Notes under the pieces: generated by a model
What the model was told of the DNA's origin: nothing
The model's input: only the letters and a program-made list of their open reading frames with translations
Databases searched by the model: none
Shown: piece by piece, positions 1-11,690 of the stretch
Layout: each line of letters begins with the position of its first letter
How positions within the stretch are numbered: position 1 is the first letter of the stretch
Program-made: the position numbers and the translations under genes
Origin: Escallonia rubra
Taxonomy: Eukaryota > Streptophyta > Magnoliopsida > Escalloniales > Escalloniaceae
Direction of reading: 5' to 3'
Assembly: GCA_033065855.1 (NCBI GenBank)
Contig: JAVXUO010002855.1
Span: forward strand, 147,446 to 211,445
Length of the DNA stretch: 64,000 bases

Positions 1-575
1 CAGTGGAGCTGTGACTAGAAAAAAGTACTTTACATATTAAAGGGTGTCCACAACACAGAGAAATGAACACACAAAACACACCTTAAGCTAGCTCGGAATT
101 ATTAACGCGTGTGAAAATGTGTGATTCTATGGCCCCCTTTCCTTACTCAGCTACGAAACGACCTTGCTTGGGTTTACATTTAGATAACTATGACAAAGAA
201 AAGGCATACTGAAACAACCTTACATTCGTATGATGCTTCTTTTGCTGTCAGGTAATGTGTAACCTCTCAAGTTAAGGAGATACAACTGGATCTCTAGAAC
301 AAGCTGGACTTCAAAGCATGCAGATTCTGATCTGCCCACTTTAGCCCAGGTGAGTTACAGATGAATCCAGGTTTTGTGCATGGGTACCATGAAGAGTTGC
401 CCATGTATAATCAGAAAAATTAAAGGAACATAATCTTGAACCCAGGTAGTTCATCATGTCACTAATAGATTTTGCGTTCGAATGAAGGAAACGCTACTCA
501 TTTGGGGTGACAAAGACAGTGTCTTCCCTCTGCCACTGGCATATCAGTTGCAGTAGTATAGTAATGTAAATCTAC
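1..575. other. No gene seen
   Basis: Moderately AT-rich sequence with no open frame, terminal repeat or conserved motif that I recognise. Confidence 0.5.
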
Positions 576-576
576 T

Positions 577-735
577 GTGGGACTTGGGGGGTTGGTGGAT
601 GGGTGGGTAGGGGTAGGGTGGTGCATGGGGTGGGGTGGGAAGGATAGGGGTGGGAGGGTGAGGGGCTGTGGGGCATGTATGTATTGTAGATTGTCAAATG
701 TGATTTGGAGGGGAAGATGGGGGAGGGTACTTTGG
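577..735. repeat. G-rich low-complexity tract
   Basis: Strongly strand-biased sequence of GGGTGG/GGGTAGG-like words. A 75-codon frame across it is Gly/Trp-rich and looks like a by-product of composition. Several runs of three or more G within short distances could form G-quadruplexes. Confidence 0.6.
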
Positions 736-791
736 GTAGAGCAATTTAAAGGAGTTGAAAAAACCCATCTTCTCTTAACCTCTACACTTGT

Positions 792-1475
792 TCATAAATT
801 ATAAAAAATAGACCCATCTTGCATGCCGTAGAAATGTATTTGATTCATTTCCCGTCCTGTCAATATAAGCTTATTTGGCAACTCACGCGACGCAGAGATT
901 TTGAGTACAAATCCTTGCACGTGACGGTTACTTGGAATTTGCCCTCTTTCATAAACCTTCGCATCGTCACGACCATGATAGCATAACTCTAGATTTAGGT
1001 GGTTGAGAGACACTAATGGCAGATTTCATTTTTGCCAGGGACATGATATATATATATTCTTGAGCCAGCCGATCTTCCATCCGATACATTGGTGGACCTG
1101 TTTGGTTGGCCATAATCCTTTTTCGTGTGTAGTCAGTATTGCTATCAACTTGCCCAATACACCTGTTATGTGGTTTGATCATCCAGTGTCGTTGTTCATA
1201 TCATGTAGTCGGAATTATCCCTCTGTTTGCTCCTCTAACAAAACTGGTACAGACCTACCAATTTACGCGACTATGGGGAAACCAACATCTTCTTGAGTTT
1301 CCATAAATACAACCTCTTTCCATCGAATTATCTTAATATCTGTCTTTTCGATAAATTGGTCTTCGACATTTGATATATATGCTCCCCATTCGACCTTCAC
1401 CTCGGTGGTTATAAGTGTTGGAAACGTCGGGTCTACCAACACGGTATTACCTTCATCGAACGTCGGTTTCGGCAA
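792..1475 (-). other. Unresolved minus-strand coding-like fragments
   Basis: Three short minus-strand frames (1475-1263, 1182-967, 1013-792) lie end to end with normal-looking amino-acid composition and could be one decayed gene broken by stops and frameshifts. I do not recognise a family. They sit just upstream of, and opposite to, the MULE gene at 1676, so they may be cargo or a second ORF of that element, or chance frames. Confidence 0.2.
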
Positions 1476-1675
1476 TCGTCCATCTTTAGTACAGCCGAAC
1501 TATATTAGCTTACGTTCCATGATCATTCGGACTCCTTACTTTGTATATTTTACCGTTATATGTACTATGTGTATAAAATCATTGCAAATCTCAATATGGG
1601 TATGCATGATCACGACAGTCGCGTTGTATAATGTAATGCATAGTTTTTTGATAATTTGATATATGCAGATGCTAA

Positions 1676-3193
1676 ATGGGTAGCGTGAATGAGTTATACT
1701 GCTACTGCCACTGGGGGGGGGGGGGTGTTCGACACAACGTTGCTGGTCGAATTGTCGTAGAGGGAGGAAACAGCCAGCTGCTATATGTGGATGAAAGCAC
1801 ATTGTACGATCAATTTGTAGCCGAGGCCTGTGATGCGTGCTCTATTGATTCACGCAACAAGTCATTTGTGTTTTGCACAAATGAAGAGACGGGGCAGATG
1901 GTGTCGTTGCAAAACCAGCGGTCTTTGACTCTAACGTTGCATTTACATTCAGGAGCCAAAATCCATGTTTTCATCGCCGATGGGATGCCGAATGAGGGAC
2001 AATTAGCCGATGCGATGTACTGACTTTAATGCTGGGTTTTTTTTCTTCCTTTCCCTGGTATGGTTGAGGATGTTGCTAACACCTAAATTCATTTTTGTAG
2101 GGTGTCAAATCATTGCTCACATTCAGGGCCTCCTGTCCACTGTGCGGGTGAAGCAGCTCATCTTCACGATCCTAGTCATATTGGCCCACTTCCCAACATG
2201 CTTGTCGTTAGTCCACTGAAGCACGTTTCGGCCTCATCGATACATGAAGTTCGCGGTACCAACAGCGATAGGGAGACAAGTCCAGCCCCCTCCGGTCATG
2301 ATCATGTGGTTAACGATGCTGCAATGGAACTACGTTCAGCCTGCTTCGAACATCCGTCTCTTCCAATATATGATCCGCCCGAAAATCATGTCATAGATGG
2401 TACGATTATTGCTTCGCATGTTGACGACATTCATTTTCAGAAAGGAAGCATATTCCAGGATACTAAAGCATTTCGGCGGTGCCTGTACTTCCTTACGCTG
2501 AACAAGAAATTCAACTGCAGATGGAAGGACAACAACAAGGGTTATCTAAAGGTAATATGCAGCATTAAGGGATGTACATGGTATCTAACTGCCGCGTGCG
2601 ACGGTGAATCAACGTACGTTAGAGTAATAACGTACACGGCGACTCACACGCACAACATGGGTGATGATGCTAGTTACGTCCCCGTTGTGAAGGCAAAGTA
2701 TCTTGGGGAGAAGTTTAAAAGGAAGATCGTTGAGAGCCCTGATTTCAGCCCTAACAAGATTCGAACCATCTTCCACGAAGATCACAAGGTTCGTATGTCT
2801 TACAATCAGGCTTGGAGCGTGAAAGAGTGGGCTAAGGCTAGCATTGAGGGCGGTGTTCCAGCCCAAGGTTATGCATACGTTCCATGGTTATGTGAACGCC
2901 TGACTGCTGCAATTCCTGGGACACGTGCAACGTACCGGACAGCAACTGAAGACAATCATCGGTTCAATCAATTGTTCGTAACTTATGGTACGTCCATAGC
3001 CGGTTTCCATACTGCATGCAGGCCGTTGATTTTCATGGACTCCTGCTTTCTCAAGAACTTCTATAAGGGTTGCGTTTTCTCTGCTTGTGCTTTGGACTCA
3101 AACAACGGGTTGTATCCATTGGCATATTCCATAGCATCCGCCGAGAACGATGTTGAAAATTTTGACACTCATTATAATATCGTACATTCTTAA
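1676..3193 (+). pseudogene. MULE (MuDR-type) transposase, 3'-truncated
   Basis: This is the 5' half of a Mutator-like transposase gene. Exon 1 (1676-2016) has the N-terminal plant MULE region and contains a long poly-G run near its start. A GT-AG intron (2017-2100, acceptor TTTTGTAG) joins it in phase to exon 2 (2101-3193), giving about 477 codons. Exon 2 carries the MuDR DNA-binding-type region (around SIKGCTWYLTA, then THTHNM) and the start of the MULE DDE domain, with the first acidic residue in PLIFMDSCFLKNFYKG followed by GLYPLAYSIASAENDVENF. The frame then leaves the family sequence and stops within about 10 codons. The second D, the catalytic E and the SWIM zinc finger are absent, so it cannot encode an active transposase. 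AT-rich DNA follows abruptly, which suggests a deletion or insertion breakpoint near 3175. Family identity is firm; the start codon is a best guess. Confidence 0.85.
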
Positions 3194-4005
3194 TGTTAAA
3201 GAATTATTGAGGCAGTCTCATTCCCATGATTAATTTTTCTATGGCGTATTCCATAGGCCATAGCTGCCAAAAAAATATATTTTTATATATTATGTGGTCG
3301 AACAACAAAAACAAGGTTTTATTAGACAACTATTGATATACTTAGCATTAACAATATATGGCATATGTGTTTCAAACGAGTAGTTCAAATATGGAAAATG
3401 AATGTTATTTCAAATATAGTCAAATATACTAATGAAAAATATAAAATATGCATTGATATAAAAATGAATTCGCATAAATAATTACGTGCCCTATCATTTG
3501 AACTTTTCATAATTAGGAAAAATATTTTGTTACAGTTGTCATATGTTATAGATGTTTATATTTGGCGTAGATATATGGGTATGGACATGTGTGCTTGTGT
3601 TTATGTATCCATATTAATATGTATAATCTGTATTTTTTTATTTAAATATAGGTTGTAAACTCAAATTTATGTAAATCTCATATAGAATAGATTAACCGCG
3701 ATATATGAAAAAAATTGATTAACTTTGATAAAACAATGAGAGAACAAGAAATTCCACGATTTGTCAACTTAAAAATAAAGATTACCCATAGTAAATTGCA
3801 AAAACTCTTGCTAAAATCATGTTATCCAAAAAATTGCTAACTAATTAGGAATTTAAATACAACGGGGTCTTTTCGTCTATAGTAATGTCTTTTTCATCAT
3901 AGATTTTCTTAGATTAATATGCAATTATGAGTTATACAATCCCATAAGTTATATCAATAGAATCGTACGGGAAGTCAATATTGTTCACTGATATCTTCAT
4001 CACTT
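3194..4005. other. AT-rich DNA without genes
   Basis: Very AT-rich, short poly-A/T runs, no open frame or element terminus recognised. Confidence 0.5.
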
Positions 4006-4009
4006 CACA

Positions 4010-4640
4010 GTTCACACCACTATCACCACTATTACCCTCACACTACCACTGGTCCACCACTATACGGCTACACCCGCCACCATCGCCAGTCAGCACCACA
4101 CATCCACCTTCACCACACTGGTGCCACTAACACCCGCCATAGTCACCACAACTACCACTACAGTATGTTACATTACCACCATTATTATCACTATCACCAC
4201 CACTTAGACTACCATCGTCGTTGTCGCCTCCGCACCATGTTCTCACCACCGTCTTTGCTATCAACACTATCACTACTGTCACCAACGCTACCACCAGTGA
4301 CTCTTTAATACCACCACCAGCGCTGTCGCCACCACTACCATATCCATCGCTAGACTGTCCACCACGACCACCACTACATCACCATTGTCACCAATACTGC
4401 CACCAGGCACGTTCGAATAGCGCCAACTTCTATTACTATCACTAGATCGCGCCAACACCACCAATATTGATGTGACACCATCACCACAACCGCTAACGAA
4501 AACTGCTACCACCATCATCACGTCTCACCAACACTAGCGACGCTTCAATAACAAAATCACCACTACCACGTTGCCATCATTAGACTGCCCACAATTGCCG
4601 CCATCACTGTCGCTGTTACCGCCGCCATCACTATTGTCAC
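4010..4640. repeat. Degenerate CCA/CAC trinucleotide-rich repeat
   Basis: About 630 bp dominated by CAC, ACC and CCA words interrupted by ATC/TTA variants, with pyrimidines enriched on the plus strand. Frames on both strands (Val-rich on minus, Thr/Pro/His-rich on plus) follow from the repeat and are not called as genes. Confidence 0.75.
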
Positions 4641-5275
4641 CAGCACCTGAATTAATGACACTTTAATAACACGACGACTGCTAACATTGCAGTTTGTTAT
4701 CCCACCACTTAATGCCACTCCACGCTGATCACTTTCACCAAAGTGCCGATATAACTTACATTGTTGTTACAACTCGCATGTCACTGCTAATGTGTGTCCA
4801 ACTATCCATAGATAACACGAAAATATACTCATATAATTATACTCCGATCTCACTAACACTATCATTTTTAGTCGTGGAATTTAATTATAGTATAATAATA
4901 AGGTAAATAGATGCAACATGACACTACACAAGGAGATTGGGAAACCATTCAAGTATTAGTATAGTTTACTGCCATTATTAAAGTTTATAAGGGACTAAAA
5001 TTTTGAAACAAAGAATTTCATGATTAACTAAAGTCAAATTAAAAGTAAATTAGATAATTTTCGATATAACCATTAAATTTAATTTGCCTTGAAAATTAAA
5101 ACTTTTTGGGTGCCATTATATTCTAAAGCCCACTTTTCCTACCTATGCACCTCACTCCCACCCTAGCATTCTTAGCAAAAATTTCGTTGGCCAAACAGTA
5201 GTCTACTAGAGTAGATTCTGACTATTTGAACCAAAGCACATATATGATATATGAACTCTAGTAGAAAAAACAAAG
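4641..5275. other. AT-rich DNA without genes
   Basis: No supported feature. A 17-bp palindrome (CCTAAGT CAG ACTTAGG) lies just after it at about 5279-5295. Confidence 0.45.
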
Positions 5276-5382
5276 TTGCCTAAGTCAGACTTAGGTTCCC
5301 AAATCCCAACAACAAAAGAATTGACTCACACGCCAAATCACACTCCATACCGCCAAATCACACCCCCATACCGCCACTGCTT

Positions 5383-5475
5383 TGCTTTCTTCTTCACTCT
5401 TCTGTATCCAACTTCCCACAAACAACTTGCTTTCTGCTTCACTCTTCTATATCCAACTTCCCACAAACAACATAC
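5383..5475 (+). repeat. Two-copy 45-bp direct repeat
   Basis: Two adjacent near-identical units containing CACTCTTCTRTATCCAACTT and ending CCCACAAACAAC. They lie in the presumed 5' region of the hAT element downstream. Confidence 0.7.
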
Positions 5476-5582
5476 AGAGGAAAATCTAGCGAATGCCCAA
5501 AGAATGAGAAACATATAAAAGCAATACTACAAGAAAATCACAGCACAAAGATAATATTGGTTTCGATTATTCCTTTCCTACA

Positions 5583-5818
5583 ATCAAGCATATATTTCCA
5601 TATGTTGCTCATAATCTTTTATTCTCTTAGGATAGACAGTATGTCTTCATCTTCATTTTCTACATTCAAGTGTATAATTCCATAAGAAACTCATAGTCTT
5701 CTCTCTTAGGATAGTAAGTCTTCGTCTTCCTTTTCTACATTCAAGCATATATTTCCATAAGAAACTCATAATCTTTTCTCTTTAAGGGTAGACAGTATGT
5801 CTTCATCTCGATCAATGA
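5583..5818 (+). repeat. Triplicated 75-85-bp leader repeat of the hAT gene
   Basis: Three head-to-tail units share a beginning like CAAGCATATATTTCCATA, then an AAACTCATAATCTTTTCTCT-like core, then ATAGACAGTATGTCTTCATC-like sequence. The ATG in the third unit (5797) is the presumed start of the hAT protein, so the repeat has multiplied the start-codon context. Confidence 0.75.
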
Positions 5819-8124
5819 AGGGTAAAGGCAAGGCTGTCTTGCGTCCCTTATATATGTAATCAAGATGGGGGTTTTGATGATTCACCACTGTGGAACCACG
5901 TCAAAGTCACTGGTGGTGGAGCTGGTGGAGGTGGCAATAGGCACTGGATGTGCAATTACTACAACAAGAAGGTCACGGGTTCATACTCAAAGGTGAAGGG
6001 CCATCTGTTGGCCATCCCTCTTTGTGGAGTTACTGCATGCAACAATTTGAGTGCAGAGATCATGAAAGCAATAAAGGAAGAGCATGATGACGCCGAAAGA
6101 AGAAAGCACATACGTATTTTGGAAGCAAGAAAACATGCCAATTACCTCACATTACCTGATGGATCAGATTTGTTACAAAACAAAAAACAGAAGGCAAGTG
6201 GCCCTCTAGAGAAAGCCTTTAACGTGGTGGAAAGAAGTATTGCCGATAAGAGAGCATCCCGCATGTTTTATGCTTCTGCTTTGTCATTCAACCTAGCTAG
6301 ATTTTACACTTCAGGAAATAGTCTCAGACACTTGCTAATAGCAACATCGCAAGCTACTCTCCACCATCTTATGACAGGCTTTGCACTACTTTGCTTGCAT
6401 AAGAGAAAGCACACATATTTCGCAAGTTGCAGCCCATAAAAGATACGTGGAAGAAGAAGGGAACACCATTGTGCTCTGATGGTTGGTCGGATAGACAAAG
6501 GAGGCCTCTCATAAATATGATGGCTGCGAATGCTGGAGGAGCTATGTTTCATAGTGCAGTTGATGCAAGCGGAAATATTAAGGATGCAAACTACGTACTA
6601 AGCTTATTTTTCCCTGTGATAGAGGATATTGGAGAAGAAAATATTGTTCAAATTCTCACTAACAATGGAAGCAACTTCAAAGCTGCTGGGCAGACGATTG
6701 AGGAGATGTATCCCAGAATTTTTTGGACACCATGTGTTGTCCATAGTCTGAATTTAGCGATTAAGAGCATGTGCGATCCTTCAAAAAAATCACCTCAATA
6801 TTCTGAGTGTAAATGGATAGCTGAGCTCGTTAATGATGTCCAAAGCATAAGAAACTTTATTGTTAACCACGGTATGGCACTATCAATTTTCAATCGCTAC
6901 TCAGATTTAAGTTTGCAAAAGGCAGCTGAAACAAGATTTGCTTCAAGTATTGTCATGGCAAGACGTTTGAGAGATGTGAAGCTAGCATTAGAGAATATGG
7001 TTATGGATTCTAGTTGGAAGACCTATCGAGGCGATGGAAAAAGCCCAACAGAAATTAAAGCCCAAGAAGTGAAGCAATGCATTGTCAATGATACTTGGTG
7101 GGATAAGCTAGAGTTCTTCTTGAGCTTTATAGAGCCATTAATGGACATGTTAAAGGCTGCCGATACCGATGCACCAATGCTTCATCTAATCTATGACATG
7201 TGGGATACAATGATCGAGAAGGTGAAGTTGATAATCTTTGAACACGGTTGTAAGAACATAATCACAGGTAAATCAAAATTTTTTGATGTCATCCACAATG
7301 TTTTGGAGGCTAGATGGAACAAAAGCAACACTATGTTGCACTCTATGGCACATTCCTTGGTTCCAAAGTATTACAGTGTTGTGTGGCTTGAAGGAGGAAC
7401 TAACAGAAATGAGAGAATATCCCCTCACGAAGATCAAGATGTGTCAATGAATAGGATGAAATGCTTCAAGCGGCTTTTCCCAAATCAAGAAGATATTCAG
7501 AAAGTTTGTGTCGAGTATGGTGCATTTTCAAGTGGCTCTGGCTATTTCAACCAAGCTCATGTAATTGAGGCAAGAATGTACGAAGAACCGATATCGTGGT
7601 GGGCTAATCATGGTTCTTCCACACCATTGTTGCGAGATTTGGCGTTCAAGCTACTCTCACAGCCCGCATCATCGTCCTGCTGTGAGAGAAATTGGAGCAC
7701 ATATTCTGTGATTCAAAGTATCAAAAGGAACAAATTGGCAACCATCAGAGCTGAGGATTTGGTATTTGTATTGTGCAATTTTCGACTTATGGCTAGGAAA
7801 AAGAAGGCAAACACTGAGGGAGCTACAAAGTATTGGGACCTATGTAAGTTCTTTGGTTAAATTCTTTTGTCTATGTAGAAGACTCAACATTGATCAAGCA
7901 TTTGTTAAGAGTATACTGAAATTTTACATGGTTGCAATCTTTTGTAGGTGGAGACAAGTTTTGATGGACAGGCGTTGACTGAGTTAGCACAACTATCCCT
8001 ACATGCATCAGAGATTGAAGCGGTCACCTTTGATGACAATGTGGAGAAACAACCAGTAGAAGTTGATGAACTTGGAGGCGCTCAAAATCTAGATGTTGAT
8101 CACAGTGGGGATGAAATGGAGTAG
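5797..8124 (+). pseudogene. hAT transposase (copy 1), frameshifted
   Basis: Plant hAT-family transposase: an N-terminal BED-type zinc finger, a DUF659/RNase-H-like catalytic core and a C-terminal hAT dimerisation domain. The N-terminus starts at ATG 5797 (MSSSRSMKGKGK...), shifts frame near 5850, then encodes the BED region (SPLWNHV..., MCNYYNKKV, Cys pair and downstream His). A second frameshift near 6325 and an in-frame TAA at 6400-6402 separate this from the long open core, which reads to 7860 (CSDGWSD, LTNNGSNFKAA, TPCVVHSLNLAIK, then the dimerisation block CCERNWSTYSVIQSIKRNKL). A GTAAGT donor at 7844 and a TTTTGTAG acceptor ending at 7947 outline a last intron. An acidic C-terminal exon (7948-8124) is open, but the splice phase is off by one. 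At least three lesions make it non-functional. A diverged sister copy lies at 27.4-29.5 kb. I could not fix the TIRs. Confidence 0.9.
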
Positions 8125-8917
8125 GCTACTCACTGCTGCAAGTGTGCAACAAGAGTTAGCAGCAGCCAGCAGGTTTTATCATTTTTTTGTATGTGATACT
8201 GATACCTGATAAGTGAAGAACTGAAGATTGATAATCTTTTGTGTGTTATAAGTTTATAACTTATATCTTTTGTGTCCATATGACTATCTATGTTCAATAT
8301 CTGATCTTCCACTTAAACTTTTGTAACTCTGAAGACTGAAATGATGATATTTAATAGATGCCTTCATTGCCTTGGTGAGTTGGTCTTTATGACTTTTTTA
8401 TCTTTTAATAAACTCAGCATTCTAATTTCTAAGATAACTCTGACACTCTGTGTAAGCTGGAGATTTGTCATTCTATTCCTAGTATTATTATGTTCATCTT
8501 TGATTTGGTAATGCTCACTGCTCGGCAAGTTCCAAGTTCAAAAGCTTGAGAGTTAAAATTGGTCAAGTGACTCAAGTCAATTACTCAATTCTATGGTGCA
8601 AGAAGGTGCATATGAGTATATGACTGTAAGGTTTGTCCTCTTCACTCTTCAGTTTAGTAGCTTAAACTTAAAGCCTTAAAGTATCTAATTCTAATCAACA
8701 TGAAAACATACAGGCTACAACTCAACTGCTCAAGATGAAGATCATTGGCTGCCAAGAGGAAACAGGTACTTCGCCACCCTCTCTAATAGTCCAATCTAAT
8801 ACATATCTTGATGCTCTACCTCACATTTCTAGCATTCTATTCAGAATATTTATGTATAGTAATTAGTTATAAATGGTGTTTACTAATTAGCAGCGCACTA
8901 CCGTAGGAATATAAAAG

Positions 8918-8920
<3 letters not shown>
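8125..8920. other. hAT 3' flank, no gene seen
   Basis: AT-rich sequence following the hAT stop codon. It probably includes the element's 3' UTR and terminus, which I could not delimit. Confidence 0.4.

Positions 8921-8984
<64 letters not shown>
8921..8984. repeat. (TA)n microsatellite
   Basis: About 32 uninterrupted TA dinucleotides. The pararetroviral sequence begins within a few bases of its right end. Confidence 0.95.
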
Positions 8985-8986
<2 letters not shown>

Positions 8987-8987
<1 letters not shown>

Positions 8988-9709
8988 CAAGATTCAAGCA
9001 CGCTTTCAGCTTTCATTCACGTAAGTTTATTTCTTTAAACTTGTTCAAAATTCTGGGGTGAAAACGCTCAATGGTGAAACACATTCTATGAATTGAAAAG
9101 GAATTTTTCTAAGTCTAATATGACTAAAAACATCCTAATAATGTTTTGATTAGAAATCATATGGCATTTACTCGGGAAAGAGAGACTCTTTTATAAAATT
9201 TGTTTTGAAAAATGATTATGCTTACCACAGGTTTACCTAGATCTAAATCAATTATGCTTCTAAACGAATTGCCAGAGTCTTCTTTATGGGTTTAAAATAA
9301 TAGTGGGAGCGAGTCATTCAGGGTTATTGCCGAGTGATGGCGTTGAAAGCCCGCAGACTAACGCATGCCCTGAGTTTTTATAACCTTGAAAAGAAAACTT
9401 TGGAAGTTCGACTAGCATCCTGAGATTTAATCTAGCCAAGGCCTACCAGGCATCCTGAAGTTTTGAAAAATTAGATTTTCACTAAAGACTCTCTCTCTCT
9501 CTCTCTCTCTAACAGTTTTTGCCATATCCTTTCTGAATCTTTTCAGTATTCCGCTGTGTTTTTTATCTGTATTATGCTTCATCCACTATGGATCACGGTC
9601 CAACCGGGGACTCACGGATACCAGACGTCACTATGCCTCTGGCAGATCCGCAAGGATTGACGATTGGTTTAACGAAGTGATTTTCTACCGGCCAAACCCC
9701 CTCCCATTT
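8987..9709 (+). promoter_or_regulatory. Pararetroviral leader, copy A
   Basis: Long non-coding leader in plus orientation ending at the primer-binding site, with a (CT)n run at about 9487-9510. The same sequence recurs inverted at 12,317-13,133 and in part at 13,745-14,110. A long pre-genomic RNA leader is typical of caulimovirids. The left end adjoins the TA microsatellite. Confidence 0.85.
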
Positions 9710-9726
9710 TGGTATCAGAGCCATAA
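9710..9726 (+). promoter_or_regulatory. tRNA-Met primer-binding site of the pararetrovirus
   Basis: TGGTATCAGAGCCATAA is complementary to the 3' end of plant initiator tRNA-Met, the minus-strand DNA primer of caulimovirids. Its position at the end of the leader and 40 bp before the first ORF fits that role. Confidence 0.9.
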
Positions 9727-9765
9727 ATCCTTGGCTTTGAAGAATTGTTCACTTAGTAAAGGAGA

Positions 9766-10206
9766 ATGTTAAGTAACCAAAGAGCAAGTAACCCCTTCTT
9801 ATCAATTATCATGAGCAATTTACCTGTTAATCGTCCAGCAAATCCTACATTTTATTCTGCTTTTACTGAAGAGAATGAAGAATATGCTGTAGATATTAGA
9901 CAGTTTAATGTTTTTTATTCAGCAATAGATTATGTAAATACTATATACAACAGCCTTAGATATTTTCTAGACTCAGGCAGACATACCATTATCTTAGATC
10001 CCCTAAAATCTTATCTAGATTATACTGCTCAGTTAGATCAGTTTACTAATAGAATGAATGATTATTTAGAGAGAATGTTAAGACATTATATAGCTCTTAA
10101 AGATAGATCAAACAATAGCAGATACTTTACTAGGTATGCAGAACATATTTCTAGAATATCTGTAAACGCAACACCTCTCAGTAGAAATAATAATGAACCA
10201 CAATAA
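9766..10206 (+). CDS. Pararetroviral small 5' ORF 1 (146 aa)
   Basis: First ORF after the primer site, uninterrupted. The protein is rich in Asn, Tyr, Arg and Leu with no motif I can name; its position matches the small ORF 1 of badna/tungro-like caulimovirids. It overlaps the next ORF by 14 nt, a tight coupling common in this group. By eye its central part (Tyr-rich start, PLKSYLDY, NNSRYFTRYAEHI) lines up with ORF 2 (PLRTYLST, NNNFYSNEYTRLRI), suggesting the two arose by duplication. Function unknown. Confidence 0.65.
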   Translation: MLSNQRASNPFLSIIMSNLPVNRPANPTFYSAFTEENEEYAVDIRQFNVFYSAIDYVNTIYNSLRYFLDSGRHTIILDPLKSYLDYTAQLDQFTNRMNDYLERMLRHYIALKDRSNNSRYFTRYAEHISRISVNATPLSRNNNEPQ

Positions 10207-10717
10207 TTTTATAAATAGATTAAGAAATAGATCTAGCACTTCCAGACATAGGGAACACATTTATACCAGCATTACTGAAGAACGTTTTGAAGCAAATTAC
10301 GTAGAATATCGCAAACTTTTTGTAGCTCTAAAAGTTATAGATGATACCAATCACACTATTAGATACCGTATTTCTGATAGCACCTTATCTTTAAAATACA
10401 ATCCTTTAAGAACTTATCTTAGTACCTTCATAAATCTGTCAACAATAACAATAGGTATAAATCCTTACTTAAAACACTTAATAGATTTCTATATATATTT
10501 CCAAGACAGCAAAAACAATAACTTTTATAGTAATGAATATACTAGACTTAGAATCACTAGACCTAATTTTGATAGATTCAGAGCAATAATCGAACGACAT
10601 GAAGCTACAGCTTTAGAAAATATAACAAACCACATAAATTTTCTACAATTTGCCACTAGAATATCTACATATCCTTTTTTCCATTTTATTACTATATTTG
10701 TTTGGTTTGCAGTATAA
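10193..10717 (+). CDS. Pararetroviral small 5' ORF 2, 3'-truncated
   Basis: Starts at an ATG inside the end of ORF 1 and reads 174 codons. The last part (beyond about 10,650) reads into the opposite-strand RT block, so the natural C-terminus is lost and the final 15-20 residues are a junction artefact. A second partial copy of its first 50 or so codons is at 15,245-15,401 and differs at few positions. No known domain recognised; resemblance to ORF 1 noted there. Confidence 0.6.
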   Translation: MNHNNFINRLRNRSSTSRHREHIYTSITEERFEANYVEYRKLFVALKVIDDTNHTIRYRISDSTLSLKYNPLRTYLSTFINLSTITIGINPYLKHLIDFYIYFQDSKNNNFYSNEYTRLRITRPNFDRFRAIIERHEATALENITNHINFLQFATRISTYPFFHFITIFVWFAV

Positions 10718-11690
10718 GACTGCTCCCCATCCGTCTTTGCATCCATCTGTCTGGACTATAAGATAGTCTGTATCTAAGGGTAGATATAGGTCTGGTAACT
10801 GTTTAACTCTATCTTTTATAGTTCTAATGAGTCTGATATCTTCTATATTAAAATGTCTTTGCCCATTTTTTCTAGTTTTGTTGTATAGAGGACCTATTAG
10901 TTTGCTAAGATCTTTGAAATAAATCCTAGCTTGATTGACTAATCCTAAAAAGGCTTGGATTTGTTTTAAACCTTCTAATTTGTCTGGAAAATCTAAGATC
11001 TTTTTGGCAATGTGTTCTTGTAGTTTAATTTTGCCATTTCCTATTTCCATTCCTAAGAATTTTATGCTAGTTTTAAATAATTCTACTTTCTTCTTGCTAA
11101 GAATTAACCCGTGTTTGTTAAAAAGTTTAAAGACTAAATCTAGATGAGACAGATGCTCATGTTCATTTTTACTACAGACTAGAATGTCATCAATGTATAC
11201 TAAAATAAAGTCATTATAAGGTCTAAAAATATCATCCATTTTGCGTTGGAAGATACTTGGTGCTGTCTTAAGACCAAAAGGCATGACTAACCATTCATAT
11301 AAGCCTTCTGGTGTAGTAAAAGCTGTCCATTTAATGTCTTCAGGCCACATTTTAATTTGATAAAAGCCTGATTTACAATCAAATTTGCTAAAAATCTTTT
11401 TGCCTTGAATTTTACTTAAAAGGAAGGTCTTGTTTGGAATATTATAACTATCGTCTTTTATATTATCATTAAGTCTTTTGTAGTTTATTACCATTCTACT
11501 TTTACCTCTTAGTATTTCTGCGTGATTTCTAACTATGAAAGCTGCAGATCTATGAGGGCTATTGCTGGGTCTAATTACTTTTAATTCTGTTAGATCTTTA
11601 ATGTGCATTTTAAATTCATCTGTATCTAATTTACTTGCTTCTATATTGGCAGTCTTAACAATATAATCTGGATTTATAATGTCAAGTTTA
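10643..11690 (-). pseudogene. Pararetroviral reverse transcriptase with start of RNase H
   Basis: Open for more than 320 codons. RT blocks in order: RMVINYKRLN, KFDCKSGFYQIKM, MPFGLKTAPSIFQRKMD, the catalytic YIDDIL, then FLGMEIGNGKIKL, and a thumb/connection region. The RNase H domain begins at VQTDGCKDGWGAVLYC and is cut off about 25 residues later at the junction with the plus-strand block. The frame extends upstream of ATG 11,608 to about 11,690, where it meets the end of the movement-protein ORF with the protease region missing. It is therefore a fragment of a polyprotein and not a self-contained gene. Family identity is firm; no capacity for replication is implied. Confidence 0.9.

Noticed and set aside
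792-1182. Helitron Rep/helicase fragment, suggested by RLAQEYIYIM
   Set aside because: Only a few residues resemble the family pattern; no HxH or YxxxK motif or helicase block is visible.
4221-4521. ORFs on both strands in the CCA-rich region
   Set aside because: Composition artefact of the trinucleotide repeat.
5520-5545. TACTACAAGAAAA as a possible mutated CACTA terminus to pair with 17,736
   Set aside because: First base differs, no subterminal repeats follow, and the 3-bp flank does not match ACT.
9710-9726. tRNA gene for initiator Met
   Set aside because: Only the 3'-end complement is present, as expected of a primer-binding site; no cloverleaf.
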